33,313 nucleotides of DNA from Gammaproteobacteria bacterium (lineage in GTDB: Bacteria > Pseudomonadota > Gammaproteobacteria > UBA6186 > Azoamicaceae), in the NCBI GenBank assembly GCA_030431675.1, contig JAUIIV010000011.1, positions 1 to 33,313 of the forward strand, read 5' to 3'. Each line of letters starts with the position of its first letter. Position 1 is the first letter of the stretch. The position numbers and the translations under genes were made by a program. Positions 1 to 7,884 of the stretch are shown one piece after another. Below the pieces are notes generated by a model. It made no database searches. It saw only the letters and a program-made list of their open reading frames with translations, and was not told the DNA's origin.

Positions 1-84
1 TGGATGTTTATGTATAATGGGCAGCGACCACATTCATCACTGGGTGACAAAACACCGTGGGAATTTATGGGGTGCTGTGCATGA
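1..84 (+). CDS. IS3-family transposase OrfB, C-terminal end (partial)
   Basis: The frame open from base 1 reads YNGQRPHSSLGDKTPWEF and ends at TGA 82-84. This is the characteristic C-terminal tail of the DDE integrase-type transposase (OrfB) of IS3-family elements (pattern YNxxRPHSSLGxxTPxEF). The catalytic DDE part lies outside the window. A terminal inverted repeat follows seven bases after the stop (91-110), as expected for the right end of an IS3 element. The element is cut only by the window edge, so its integrity cannot be judged. Confidence 0.85.
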   Translation, partial: WMFMYNGQRPHSSLGDKTPWEFMGCCA

Positions 85-90
85 CGGGTG

Positions 91-110
91 TCTACTTTTA
101 AATGGGATCA
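91..110 (+). repeat. Right terminal inverted repeat of the left IS3 element
   Basis: The reverse complement of these 20 bases, TGATCCCATTTAAAAGTAGA, matches 17 of 20 positions of the repeat at 33223-33242 that precedes a second IS3 OrfA. The element would end in ...CA at base 110, as is usual for IS3 elements with TG...CA termini. The target-site duplication cannot be confirmed because the other end lies outside the window. Confidence 0.8.
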
Positions 111-156
111 CTAATGGGGGCTTTACATTACCATTGGATTTAGCCATCCTGAAATT

Positions 157-738
157 GTGCGTATTTCTGAAGAAACAAATGAGGGTTTTGTGCCTGATTA
201 TGAGCTCGGAGATTTAGGATATGAATCTAAACACGAAGCTTATGCAGTTAGAGCAGTAATGCGTTTCATGGGAATTGATAAGATGATTGATATGTTGCCA
301 ACAGAAGCAGACCGAGCAAAGTTTGCTGACGTTCGTGCCATGCTTAGAGAAACACCAGGCCAATCAAATGATATGACTCTAGAGTCAATGGCAGAAAAAA
401 TGCAAGCTGCATTAGTACAAAAACAAGCAAATGTGTCGTCAGATAAAGCTAAGGCTAATTCACAATCTCCACCTCCATCTCCAGAGCAACCTGCTTCTGA
501 GGCTAAACCATCAACTCCTCCTCCAGCGATGACGACATCTTTTAACAGACAAGATCCTGATTCGGGTCTTCTGGGTTCTACTGAAGAGAAAAAGGAAAAG
601 AGTTTCTTTCAAGCCTTGAGGGATAAGTGGGAAGAAAAGTCTAGGGGTACTGAGAAAGAAAAATTGCCTACTCCAGAAGCTCAATCTCATAAGCTTACTG
701 GTAATGGTGGAAAACCTGGTAAGGGCGGCAAAGGCTAA
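157..738 (+). CDS. Hypothetical protein, 5' end removed by the IS insertion
   Basis: I do not recognise this protein. The reading frame stays open upstream of the GTG at 157 back to base 115, immediately next to the IS end at 110. The extra residues ([17 protein letters not shown]) look like coding sequence, and no Shine-Dalgarno precedes the GTG. The gene has therefore probably lost its 5' part to the insertion. What remains has a helical N-terminal part of about 90 residues, a proline/serine-rich linker (about residues 98-125), a charged Lys/Glu segment and a Gly/Lys tail ([12 protein letters not shown]). Its stop overlaps the stop of the convergent aapP. Whether the remnant is translated is unknown. 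Confidence 0.55.
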   Translation: MRISEETNEGFVPDYELGDLGYESKHEAYAVRAVMRFMGIDKMIDMLPTEADRAKFADVRAMLRETPGQSNDMTLESMAEKMQAALVQKQANVSSDKAKANSQSPPPSPEQPASEAKPSTPPPAMTTSFNRQDPDSGLLGSTEEKKEKSFFQALRDKWEEKSRGTEKEKLPTPEAQSHKLTGNGGKPGKGGKG

Positions 739-1472
739 TGATTCAAGATCTGATCTAAAAATAGCTGTGCGCGTTCAGTTTTAGGTTTTTCAAAAAACTC
801 TGTTGGTGTTGCTTGTTCTATGATCTCTCCCTGATCCATAAATATAATTCTATCACCTACATTTTTAGCAAATCCCATTTCATGGGTTACACATACCATA
901 GTCATGCCTGCGCTAGCTAAATCTTCCATAACATCTAATACTTCTTTAATCATCTCTGGATCTAGTGCTGACGTTGGTTCATCGAAAAGCATAATTTTAG
1001 GGCTCATGCACAAGCTACGTGCTATAGCTACCCGTTGCTGTTGTCCTCCAGATAGTTGTCCAGGGTATTTATCGCTATGCTCTATAATCTGTACTCGCTC
1101 AAGATATTCTTTTGCCGTTGCTAATGCATCATTTTTTTTCATCTTACGTACATGCATAGGAGCTAATGTGCAGTTTTCTAACACCGTTAGGTGAGGAAAT
1201 AGATTAAAATGCTGAAAACACATGCCAACTTCACTACGGATATGCTCTATGTGCTTAAGGCTATCGTCAAGCTCTGTGCCATCTACTATAACCTTGCCCG
1301 TCTGGTGCTCTTCTAATCTGTTAATTAGGCGTATTAGAGTTGATTTCCCAGAACCCGATGGTCCGCAAATTACCACTTTCTCTTGCTCATTGATTGCTAA
1401 GTCGATATCTTTTAGTACCCTGAAATCATCAAACCATTTGTTAACTTTTATAAACTCAATTGCTTTAGCCAT
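735..1472 (-). CDS. aapP: Amino-acid ABC transporter ATP-binding protein AapP
   Basis: This is the cytoplasmic ATPase that drives the AapJQMP polar amino-acid importer. From the chosen start MAKAIEF (245 aa) it shows Walker [10 protein letters not shown] (37-45), a Q-loop at Q87 ([12 protein letters not shown]), the signature LSGGQ (140-144), Walker B IMLFDE (160-165) and the switch histidine H197 (CVTHE). This is a complete GlnQ/HisP-type ATPase. A GTG seven codons upstream (1493) would also be in frame. The ATG at 1472 is preferred because TGGA lies about nine bases before it and family members start near here. The gene overlaps the end of aapM by 8 bp, so it is the last gene of the operon. 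Assignment to the Aap rather than another polar amino-acid system rests on the gene set: two large permeases and a long binding protein. Confidence 0.9.
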   Translation of the reverse strand: MAKAIEFIKVNKWFDDFRVLKDIDLAINEQEKVVICGPSGSGKSTLIRLINRLEEHQTGKVIVDGTELDDSLKHIEHIRSEVGMCFQHFNLFPHLTVLENCTLAPMHVRKMKKNDALATAKEYLERVQIIEHSDKYPGQLSGGQQQRVAIARSLCMSPKIMLFDEPTSALDPEMIKEVLDVMEDLASAGMTMVCVTHEMGFAKNVGDRIIFMDQGEIIEQATPTEFFEKPKTERAQLFLDQILNH

Positions 1473-2484
1473 GTTTTTTTTCCAACCTAACACTTATACG
1501 TGACATCGTGAAACAAAATATCCAAAATCCAAATGCAGCAAATACATATCCCTCAACACTGTATGCTAGCCATTTAGGGTCTGTGCTAGCAGCTTGCACC
1601 ATTCCTAGCAAATCAAACAAGCCAATAATCAGTACTAGAGTAGTATCTTTGAATAAAGCTATAAATACATTCATTATCCCTGGGATAACTATTTTGATCG
1701 CCTGGGGGAGTACTATTAGCCCCATAATCTGCCAATATCGCATACCTAAAGATTTTGCAGCTTCAAATTGTCCATTTGGAATGGCCTGTAGACCTCCTCG
1801 CACGACTTCTGCCATATAGGCAGCTGCAAATAGGGCTATACCAATTAAAGCGCGTAGAAGCTTGTCAAAGTGCAAATCTGATGGAAAAAATAACGGTAGC
1901 ATTACTGAGGCCATAAACAGTACAGAGATTAAAGGCACGCCACGCCAAACCTCTATAAATGCAACTGAGCATAATCGCAGCGCAGGCAGCTTGGAGCGCC
2001 TCCCTAGTGCAAGTAAAATTCCTAATGGTAGTGAGGCGATAATGCCAGTAATGGCAACAACTAATGTTAGATGTAAACCGCCCCAATTGTAGGTGGGAAC
2101 TATTGATAATCCCAAAATTCCACCATGATAGAGATAAAATGCTGTTATGACATACCCTAAAATCAGTAAAACTTTACTTGTGTTATTACGTGCCCAGAAT
2201 ATTGCAGCTAACACTCCTATACCAATAATATACGATAGATTAATACGCCATTGTTGTTCCTCGGGATAGAAACCATACATAAATTGATTAAAGCGCATTT
2301 TGACAAATACCCAGCATGCGCCACCACTAGAACATGAAGACGCAGTAGTTCCTTGTATATCTGCATCTATTATTGCCCATTTAATTGTTGGTGGAACAAT
2401 TAGATATAATATGTATATACTTAGTATTGTTAAAGTACTATTAAACCACCCAGCGAATAAGTTCTTTTTAAGCCATTTAATCAT
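1465..2484 (-). CDS. aapM: Amino-acid ABC transporter permease AapM
   Basis: This is an inner-membrane permease subunit of the general L-amino-acid importer, 339 aa. The N-terminal half has extra hydrophobic segments, typical of AapM rather than of the short HisM type. The C-terminal half is the conserved permease core with [15 protein letters not shown] and the EAA loop [25 protein letters not shown], which contacts the ATPase. The start ATG lies in an ATGA overlap with the end of aapQ (2481-2484), so translation is probably coupled. It pairs with AapQ to form the membrane channel. Confidence 0.9.
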   Translation of the reverse strand: MIKWLKKNLFAGWFNSTLTILSIYILYLIVPPTIKWAIIDADIQGTTASSCSSGGACWVFVKMRFNQFMYGFYPEEQQWRINLSYIIGIGVLAAIFWARNNTSKVLLILGYVITAFYLYHGGILGLSIVPTYNWGGLHLTLVVAITGIIASLPLGILLALGRRSKLPALRLCSVAFIEVWRGVPLISVLFMASVMLPLFFPSDLHFDKLLRALIGIALFAAAYMAEVVRGGLQAIPNGQFEAAKSLGMRYWQIMGLIVLPQAIKIVIPGIMNVFIALFKDTTLVLIIGLFDLLGMVQAASTDPKWLAYSVEGYVFAAFGFWIFCFTMSRISVRLEKKHG

Positions 2485-3362
2485 CTGCTTACCAACATAC
2501 TATTGCGATTATACCAGTTCATTAATAGTGAAATTACTAAACTTATAAATAGGTAAACTGACATAGTCATAAATATAGTTTCTACAGCTTGCCCTGTCTG
2601 ATTAAGCGCAGTACCTGCAAACACTGCAACTAGATCAGGAAATCCTATGGCAGAAGCTAAAGAGGAGTTTTTGGTGATATTTAAATATTGATTTGTAAGC
2701 GGGGGGATAATTACTCGTAAAGCTTGCGGAAATATAATTAGTCGTAAGATTTGCCTATAATTCAACCCTAATGCTTTAGCCGCCTCCTTCTGTCCAATTG
2801 GTACTGCCTCTAAGCCAGCGCGGATGTTTTCTGCAATATAGCTTCCGGAGTATAAACTAAGTGCAAAAAACATTGCCATTAATTCTGGGATAACGACGAC
2901 ATTGCTAATATGTAGTCCACGCACATTAAGAATTTTATTATCCCAAGGTGATGGTAAATATGTAAGTAGTAGGTAGTAGCAGAAGAAAATCTGTAGCAAT
3001 AATGGGATATTGCGGAACATCTCAATATAACATGTAGCCAAGCGCGCTGCTAACCAATTGCTGCTAATTCGCGCTATTCCCATAATAGTCCCTAGCAAGG
3101 TAGATCCTATAATTGCTAGAGCTGATAAAAATAATGTATTTAATATGCCTACAAAAAATACCCGTAGATATGTTGAAGTAGGCGAATAGGGGATCAAATG
3201 CATTATTACATCAAACCCGGTTTGATCCTCTAAGAAGCCAAAACCTGAAGCAATGCCGCGTTGTGTTAAGTTTGTTGTGGTATTTACATAAAAATAGTAA
3301 ATTACTATACCAATTAGAGATATGACAAATATTTGTAGTAAGTTATCGATAAGGCGGCGCAT
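2481..3362 (-). CDS. aapQ: Amino-acid ABC transporter permease AapQ
   Basis: This is the second inner-membrane permease subunit of the importer. It has EMFRNIPLLLQIFF and the EAA loop GQKEAAKALGLNYRQILRL, followed by the conserved IIPPLTNQYLNITKNSSLA region. I chose the start MRRLIDNLLQ (3362) because GCGGGA lies about seven bases upstream. An in-frame ATG at 3377 would add five residues. The gene overlaps the end of aapJ by about 20 bp, which suggests tight co-translation. At about 293 aa it is shorter than many AapQ proteins, which often have a longer periplasmic N-terminal insert. The core is intact. Confidence 0.9.
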   Translation of the reverse strand: MRRLIDNLLQIFVISLIGIVIYYFYVNTTTNLTQRGIASGFGFLEDQTGFDVIMHLIPYSPTSTYLRVFFVGILNTLFLSALAIIGSTLLGTIMGIARISSNWLAARLATCYIEMFRNIPLLLQIFFCYYLLLTYLPSPWDNKILNVRGLHISNVVVIPELMAMFFALSLYSGSYIAENIRAGLEAVPIGQKEAAKALGLNYRQILRLIIFPQALRVIIPPLTNQYLNITKNSSLASAIGFPDLVAVFAGTALNQTGQAVETIFMTMSVYLFISLVISLLMNWYNRNSMLVSR

Positions 3363-4353
3363 ACATGATCCCGCCATTATTCCACAGATTATTTAAACCA
3401 CGTGGTAAATTGAGTTGACTGCCAGCACCCAAGTTACGCTCAAAAATCTCACCATAATTGCCAACAGCTTTTATGACCCCAACTAAGAAATTAGCTTTGA
3501 GTCCTATGTACTTCCCTAAGTCTTGGTTATTGCCAAGTAAGCGTTGCACTGCTGGATCTTTAGATTTAGTTTTAGTTTGTACATTAGCCTGCGTAATATT
3601 GGCTTCTTCTGCATTTACAAGACCAAAAATTACCCAACGGACTAAATCAATCCATACTGTATCATCTTGTCTAACTAAAGGTCCTAGCGGCTCTTTAGAA
3701 ATTACTTCAGGTAATATTACATAATCATCAGGATTAGCTAATTTTAATCGTTGTGCAGTTAGGGCAGATTGATCGCCTGTATAAGCATCACAGCGCCCGC
3801 TATCAAAAGCAGTTACAATTTCAGTATCTTTTTCAAAGCTAATAATTTTATAATCCATGCCGTTAGCACGAAAGTAATCAGCTGCGTTAAGCTCTGTAGT
3901 GGTGCCAGCGTTAGTGCATAAAATAGCACGATCTAATTGCTTTGCACTTGTTATTCCAGAGCGTTTGTTTACCAAAAAACCTTGCCCATCGTAATAAACG
4001 ATATTGGTAAACTCAAAGCCTAATTGTGCATCACGGGTAAATGTCCAAGTAGTATTTCTAGAAAGTATATCAATCTCTCCAGATTGCAGGGCGGTAAAAC
4101 GTTCTTTGGATGATAATGGAATAAAGCGTACTTTTTCTGGATCATTAAAAATAGCAGTTGCTACGGCTCGGCATATATCTACATCAATACCACTCCAGCT
4201 GCCATTGTCAGCTGGATAGGAAAAACCCGGCAAGCTCTGGCTAACTCCACATTGTAAGTAGCCACGTTTTTGGACCGCCTCTAGAGTCTTAGCATTAATA
4301 GAAAGTGAGCATGCTAAGAAACATAAAAGCAAAGCAGCGCCGGCTCGCCGCAT
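3343..4353 (-). CDS. aapJ: Periplasmic amino-acid-binding protein AapJ
   Basis: This is the solute receptor of the Aap importer, 336 aa, in the long Aap-type branch of family 3 extracellular binding proteins. A signal peptide (MRRAGAALLLCFLA...) with a likely cleavage after SINA (residue 21) precedes the family start TLEAVQKRGYLQCGVSQSLPGFS. The ligand-pocket strand GIDVDICRAVA and the segment DILSRNTTWT follow, as does GDQSALTAQR further on. Shine-Dalgarno AGAGGG (4363-4368) sits ten bases before the ATG. The gene begins 21 bases after the DASS transporter, so the two are probably co-transcribed. The substrate is most likely a broad range of L-amino acids; that is inferred from the family. 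Confidence 0.9.
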   Translation of the reverse strand: MRRAGAALLLCFLACSLSINAKTLEAVQKRGYLQCGVSQSLPGFSYPADNGSWSGIDVDICRAVATAIFNDPEKVRFIPLSSKERFTALQSGEIDILSRNTTWTFTRDAQLGFEFTNIVYYDGQGFLVNKRSGITSAKQLDRAILCTNAGTTTELNAADYFRANGMDYKIISFEKDTEIVTAFDSGRCDAYTGDQSALTAQRLKLANPDDYVILPEVISKEPLGPLVRQDDTVWIDLVRWVIFGLVNAEEANITQANVQTKTKSKDPAVQRLLGNNQDLGKYIGLKANFLVGVIKAVGNYGEIFERNLGAGSQLNLPRGLNNLWNNGGIMYAPPYR

Positions 4354-4374
4354 AAGCTATATCCCTCTGTTGAT

Positions 4375-5826
4375 TTACCAGATCCCGAGATATTTCCACC
4401 ACACTAATCCCAGGCCGCACCATATCAGTATATGCACAAACCCCATGATTGCGCCAATGCTCCACCAACGAGAGAAAGAAACATAGCCAGTTCCAAAATA
4501 TACTGGACCAGTTCCAGTGCCATAATGTGTAGTACAAGCGCTTAGGGTGGCTATGAAGGCAAATAACAGGCAGCTAAGCATAGGCGGAGCCCCGGCTGCT
4601 ATGGCAACAGCTACAAAAGCTGAGTACAAGGATGTTATATGTGCTGTAAGGCTGGCAAAGAAGTAGTGGGTGTAAAAGAAGATTAGCAGCAATATAGCCA
4701 TAGATACTTGCCAGCTACGCCCAACGACTACGGCTTGCATGTGGTTGCTGAACCAATCAATCATCCCGAAATCAGATAAATATGTGGTCATCATTAAAAG
4801 CGTAGATAACCAAATAAAAGTATCCCAAGCATTCTTTTCGCTTAGTATGTCCTTCCAATTAAGTACACCGCCAACTAACAGCATCGCCAGTCCTAAAAAT
4901 GCTGCCCCTGTCGCATCTATGCCAAATTTGTCGCCAAACATCCACAAAATAAGCAGTAAACCAAATGTAGAAAGCATAAATATTTCATTGAATGAAATAG
5001 GGCCCATTTCTGTCAAACGCTCACGCGCAAATTCCTTGGCTTTTGGTGTGGTCTTAATCTCTGGTGGGTATATTAGATATATAATGAGTGGCAAAGTAGC
5101 CAAGCTAATCAAGCCAGGAACAATAGTAGCTTTGGCCCAGCTAAGCCAGGTTATATTAACCCCCCATTTCTGAGCAAAGCTGACCATTAATGGATTTGCC
5201 GCCATCGCGGTAATAAACATAGTGCTAGTAACCAAATTTGCATGATAACAAATAGTCAGTAGGAAGCTCCCCATGCGGCGCTGAGTGTTCTCAACTGGGC
5301 AGCTATTAAATTCTTTGCTCAAAGAAGTCACTAATGGATAGATTATCCCCCCTCCGCGAGCCGTATTACTCGGTATAAAGGGAGATAACAAGAATTCAGT
5401 TATCATTATCCCATAGCTAAGCCCTAGAGTACTCTTCCCAAGCATATACACAAAATAGTAGGCGATACGGGCCCCGAGCCCTGTCTTAATAAAGCCCCTG
5501 GCTAGCATAAAGGCAATTGCTATAAGCCACACAGTGCTTGAGTTAAAGCTAGATAGTGCCTGGGCAGTAGTAATGGTATTAGTAAATATACCCAGGGCAA
5601 TGCTTACAATAGCTATAGCCCCCATTGGAAGTGGCTTTGCCACGATAGAGAGGATTGTTGAGATAAATATAACAAACAAATGCCATGCCTTTATGGATAG
5701 CCCAGCTGGGGTCGGTAAAAACCATAACGACACACCAAAGGCAAAAATTGCTAGGGTAGGCTTAATCTTTGCCCCCTCCCAAGGGAGCTTGGTCTCTACA
5801 GGTATAGCGCCGGTGCTAGAACTCAT
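4375..5826 (-). CDS. DASS-family (SLC13-like) dicarboxylate/anion transporter
   Basis: This is an inner-membrane carrier of the divalent anion:Na+ symporter family, 483 aa with about a dozen hydrophobic segments. It contains the two helical-hairpin substrate motifs of the family: PSNTARGGGIIYPL in the first half and SACTTHYGTGTGPVYFGTGY in the second. Its closest general type is the 2-oxoglutarate/malate translocator found in plant plastids, Chlamydia and several gammaproteobacteria. The exact substrate and coupling ion cannot be read from the sequence. TAGGAAAC precedes the ATG. It is the first gene of the unit that continues into aapJQMP, pointing to joint uptake of carbon skeletons and amino acids. 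Confidence 0.85.
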   Translation of the reverse strand: MSSSTGAIPVETKLPWEGAKIKPTLAIFAFGVSLWFLPTPAGLSIKAWHLFVIFISTILSIVAKPLPMGAIAIVSIALGIFTNTITTAQALSSFNSSTVWLIAIAFMLARGFIKTGLGARIAYYFVYMLGKSTLGLSYGIMITEFLLSPFIPSNTARGGGIIYPLVTSLSKEFNSCPVENTQRRMGSFLLTICYHANLVTSTMFITAMAANPLMVSFAQKWGVNITWLSWAKATIVPGLISLATLPLIIYLIYPPEIKTTPKAKEFARERLTEMGPISFNEIFMLSTFGLLLILWMFGDKFGIDATGAAFLGLAMLLVGGVLNWKDILSEKNAWDTFIWLSTLLMMTTYLSDFGMIDWFSNHMQAVVVGRSWQVSMAILLLIFFYTHYFFASLTAHITSLYSAFVAVAIAAGAPPMLSCLLFAFIATLSACTTHYGTGTGPVYFGTGYVSFSRWWSIGAIMGFVHILIWCGLGLVWWKYLGIW

Positions 5827-5927
5827 ATTGTTGTTTCCTAATATATATACCGTATCTTAACTCAGCAAAATATATCAGGACTGGGTCAAAACCGCCATAG
5901 TTAACAGGTCAAATTCCATCCATTATT

Positions 5928-5956
5928 TTGCAACATACTTAGTAACTAACTACAAT
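5928..5956 (+). promoter_or_regulatory. Sigma-70-like promoter for the 5993-6812 gene pair
   Basis: A -35 box TTGCAA (5928-5933), a 17-base spacer and a -10 box TACAAT (5951-5956) lie 36 bases before the start codon. AGAGGGAG (about 5979-5986) follows as a good Shine-Dalgarno. No equally convincing promoter was found on the opposite strand for the DASS gene. Confidence 0.6.
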
Positions 5957-5992
5957 ACTTGTATACACCCTTAACTTGAGAGGGAGATTGGG

Positions 5993-6301
5993 ATGGCAAT
6001 GGACATGCTTAATGAATTGTTTGAGGTCGTAGTGGCGGCTTGTGACACTCTATATAATGAGCGTAAGCTCATAACGCATAAGGCTGTTCTACAAATTATT
6101 GAGTCTCAGGGTCGTTGGTCGCGAGAATACTTGGAAAAGACTCTGCCAGAGCATATCAATCAATGGCGTTTGCAGAATTTAGGCATGCAGAATCCAGTAG
6201 AATGTATGCAAAAACAAATGGACTTATATGAGTCTGAACGAATTAAAATTATCAGAGAGTTACGTGAAATGTTAGGCAAAATGGGGCGAGATAGTGGATG
6301 A
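5993..6301 (+). CDS. Small hypothetical protein coupled to a prepilin
   Basis: This is a 102-residue, mostly helical soluble protein of unknown function. A promoter (5928-5956) and a good Shine-Dalgarno (AGAGGGAG) support it as a real gene. The region TLYNERKLITHKAVLQII followed by a helix ending in HINQWRLQN is loosely like the N-terminal DNA-binding part of KfrA-type proteins. That resemblance is weak and could be chance. The C-terminal 35 residues are a charged helix that could form a coiled coil. Its last 8 bases overlap the GTG start of the prepilin gene, so the two are probably translated together. Confidence 0.7.
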   Translation: MAMDMLNELFEVVVAACDTLYNERKLITHKAVLQIIESQGRWSREYLEKTLPEHINQWRLQNLGMQNPVECMQKQMDLYESERIKIIRELREMLGKMGRDSG

Positions 6302-6812
6302 TAACTATGGCATGAGCCTTATAGAAATCTTAGTTATTATTGTTGTGGTGGTAGTACTAGCAACAGTTGGCCATAGTGCGTTCTTATCGTATGTTATGCG
6401 CAGTAAAGTCCTAGAAGCTATTAAGGTCTTGGAAGGATACCAAACACAAACTATGGCAGTACGTGCAAGGTACGGCGATATTGACCCTTATTATGTTTTA
6501 TTTAGTGACGGTGATGATATGGGGTGGGTGTCTGGGTCACCAGGTGGCTCCAGCGCTGAAAAACAAGTAAGCCTTAAGTATGTAGATACGATTACTGCAG
6601 ATACAGGCACTAGTGGTAGCGACTCCTATATTTTGTTAGGCGCAAAATTACAGCATGATGGAATTATTGCAAATGGTGCAGATAAGATTTTTGTTGTTGG
6701 TTTAGTAGACCCAGATGGAGTGATCACATGGAAATGCGGGCAGTCAACTACTAAAGGCGATGCTATCTCTACAGAGTATTTGCCACCTACTTGTATTAAT
6801 ACACTCCCATAA
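6294..6812 (+). CDS. Type IV pilin-like protein (prepilin)
   Basis: The 172-residue protein starts with a six-residue leader MDDNYG, then MSLIEILVIIVVVVVLATVGHS. This is a class III signal: Gly at -1, Glu at +5 and a hydrophobic helix. Residue +1 is Met rather than the usual Phe. The C-terminal domain has a Cys pair (C148, C167) that could close a PilA-like D-loop. The GTG start is needed to include the Gly -1. It lies inside the end of the preceding gene, which argues for translational coupling. No pilus assembly genes are nearby, so this is either a solitary major-pilin paralogue or a minor pilin. Residues about 75-115 are rich in Gly, Ser and Asp. Confidence 0.8.
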   Translation: MDDNYGMSLIEILVIIVVVVVLATVGHSAFLSYVMRSKVLEAIKVLEGYQTQTMAVRARYGDIDPYYVLFSDGDDMGWVSGSPGGSSAEKQVSLKYVDTITADTGTSGSDSYILLGAKLQHDGIIANGADKIFVVGLVDPDGVITWKCGQSTTKGDAISTEYLPPTCINTLP

Positions 6813-6828
6813 CATAATTGTTTCAAAG

Positions 6829-6861
6829 ACAAAAAAAAAGCGCCTCACTTGGAGGCGCTTT
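6829..6861 (-). terminator. Rho-independent terminator of the basic zipper-protein gene
   Basis: A 10-bp perfect stem AAAGCGCCTC (6837-6846) pairs with GAGGCGCTTT (6852-6861) around a 5-base loop. Read on the minus strand it is followed by a run of T (complement of the A-run from 6831). This is a strong terminator for the gene ending at 6876. On the plus strand only three T follow the stem, so termination of the prepilin transcript is weaker. Confidence 0.85.
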
Positions 6862-6875
6862 GCAACAAAGTAAAA

Positions 6876-7622
6876 TTAACCTGCTTTACGTTGTTGTCCT
6901 AGTGCGCTAGTTAGGGCGTTACTGATACGTACAATGTTTGACACTTCCTTGCCAACTGTCTTAGTAGCACCACCGCTTACTACTTTCCAGTTAGGAGTAC
7001 GATTTAGCGTAGTATAGTGACGTTGTAACTTAGCAACTTCTTTGCGGAATTTAGAAACTTGACGACGAAGAACACCGTTCTTGTTTTTCAAGCTCTTGAT
7101 TTCGCGACGTAGTTTCTTAGTTTCTGTACGGTATTTTTTACTTGTAGCTCCTTTACCTGAAGTACCTTTAGCGTAGTCCCAAGCAGTTTTAGCATATGCT
7201 TTAGCGCTATATTTAGGGTTTTTGAAGCTGCTAACTTTGAATGTTCTAACTTGTGATACCAATCCAGAAATAGTTTTGCAGCAAACGATTGCTTTACGTT
7301 TTGCAGTTAAACGTTTTACAGCTGGAGTGATAGTAGAAGTGCTAGATACAGGCACACCTAGACGAGAAGCCATTTGAGTTCTAAGCTCATTGATTTTCCA
7401 GTCTATGTCTGCAAGCACATTAGCACGTAAAGTTTTAGCTGCAGTTCTTAAATGCTTCTTAATTTTGCTAGCATATTGGATATGCGTTTTGCCGCCAAAT
7501 GATTCTGTCATAGGTGCATTAGCAACGCGAGTTAATTCAGTTTTATACTTCTTGATACAAGAAATTAACTGGGCGCGTGTACAGCGCGTATAACCAGTTT
7601 TAAATTTCATAGTTTTAGCCAT
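6876..7622 (-). CDS. Very basic protein with a bZIP-like leucine zipper
   Basis: I do not recognise this 248-residue-class protein as a known family. From MAKTMKF it has roughly 37 Lys and 20 Arg against about 10 acidic residues, so it is strongly cationic. Residues 162-206 form a basic stretch (KKYRTETKKLRRE) running into a perfect heptad series L171, L178, L185, F192, L199, L206. The other core positions are I175, N182, V189, V196 and Y203. That is the pattern of a parallel two-stranded coiled coil with a buried Asn, as in eukaryotic bZIP proteins. The start MAK (7622) is favoured by GAGGAGA eight bases upstream. The gene has its own strong terminator. A nucleic-acid or nucleoid-binding role is inferred from charge and fold only. 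It has no signal peptide or membrane segment. Confidence 0.75.
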   Translation of the reverse strand: MAKTMKFKTGYTRCTRAQLISCIKKYKTELTRVANAPMTESFGGKTHIQYASKIKKHLRTAAKTLRANVLADIDWKINELRTQMASRLGVPVSSTSTITPAVKRLTAKRKAIVCCKTISGLVSQVRTFKVSSFKNPKYSAKAYAKTAWDYAKGTSGKGATSKKYRTETKKLRREIKSLKNKNGVLRRQVSKFRKEVAKLQRHYTTLNRTPNWKVVSGGATKTVGKEVSNIVRISNALTSALGQQRKAG

Positions 7623-7884
7623 TTTAGGTCTCCTCATATAAGGTTATTTGTGTTTTGTTAGAGTGAAGTTTAGCAATTTAGTTCAATAAATGTTGGGTAA
7701 ACAAGGGGGGTAATCGGTTTTTTTGTAAAAAACATGCTCTAATTGAGGGTTGTCATAAAATATTTGGGGTTTTTTATTGTTCAATATTGCGTATTCATGT
7801 TATTTATACAGTAATTAAAGAGAATAACAATATTAATATATTATAATAAGAATGTTAATAGCAGGTAGAATAGGCAGAAACTTA
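7623..7884. other. AT-rich intergenic region between divergent genes
   Basis: These 262 bases separate the basic zipper-protein gene (minus) from the ankyrin pseudogene (plus). They hold the GAGGAGA ribosome site of the former and long T and A runs. A TATAAT-containing AT-only stretch lies at about 7838-7848. I see no credible -35/-10 pair, hairpin or open reading frame that I would defend. Confidence 0.5.
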
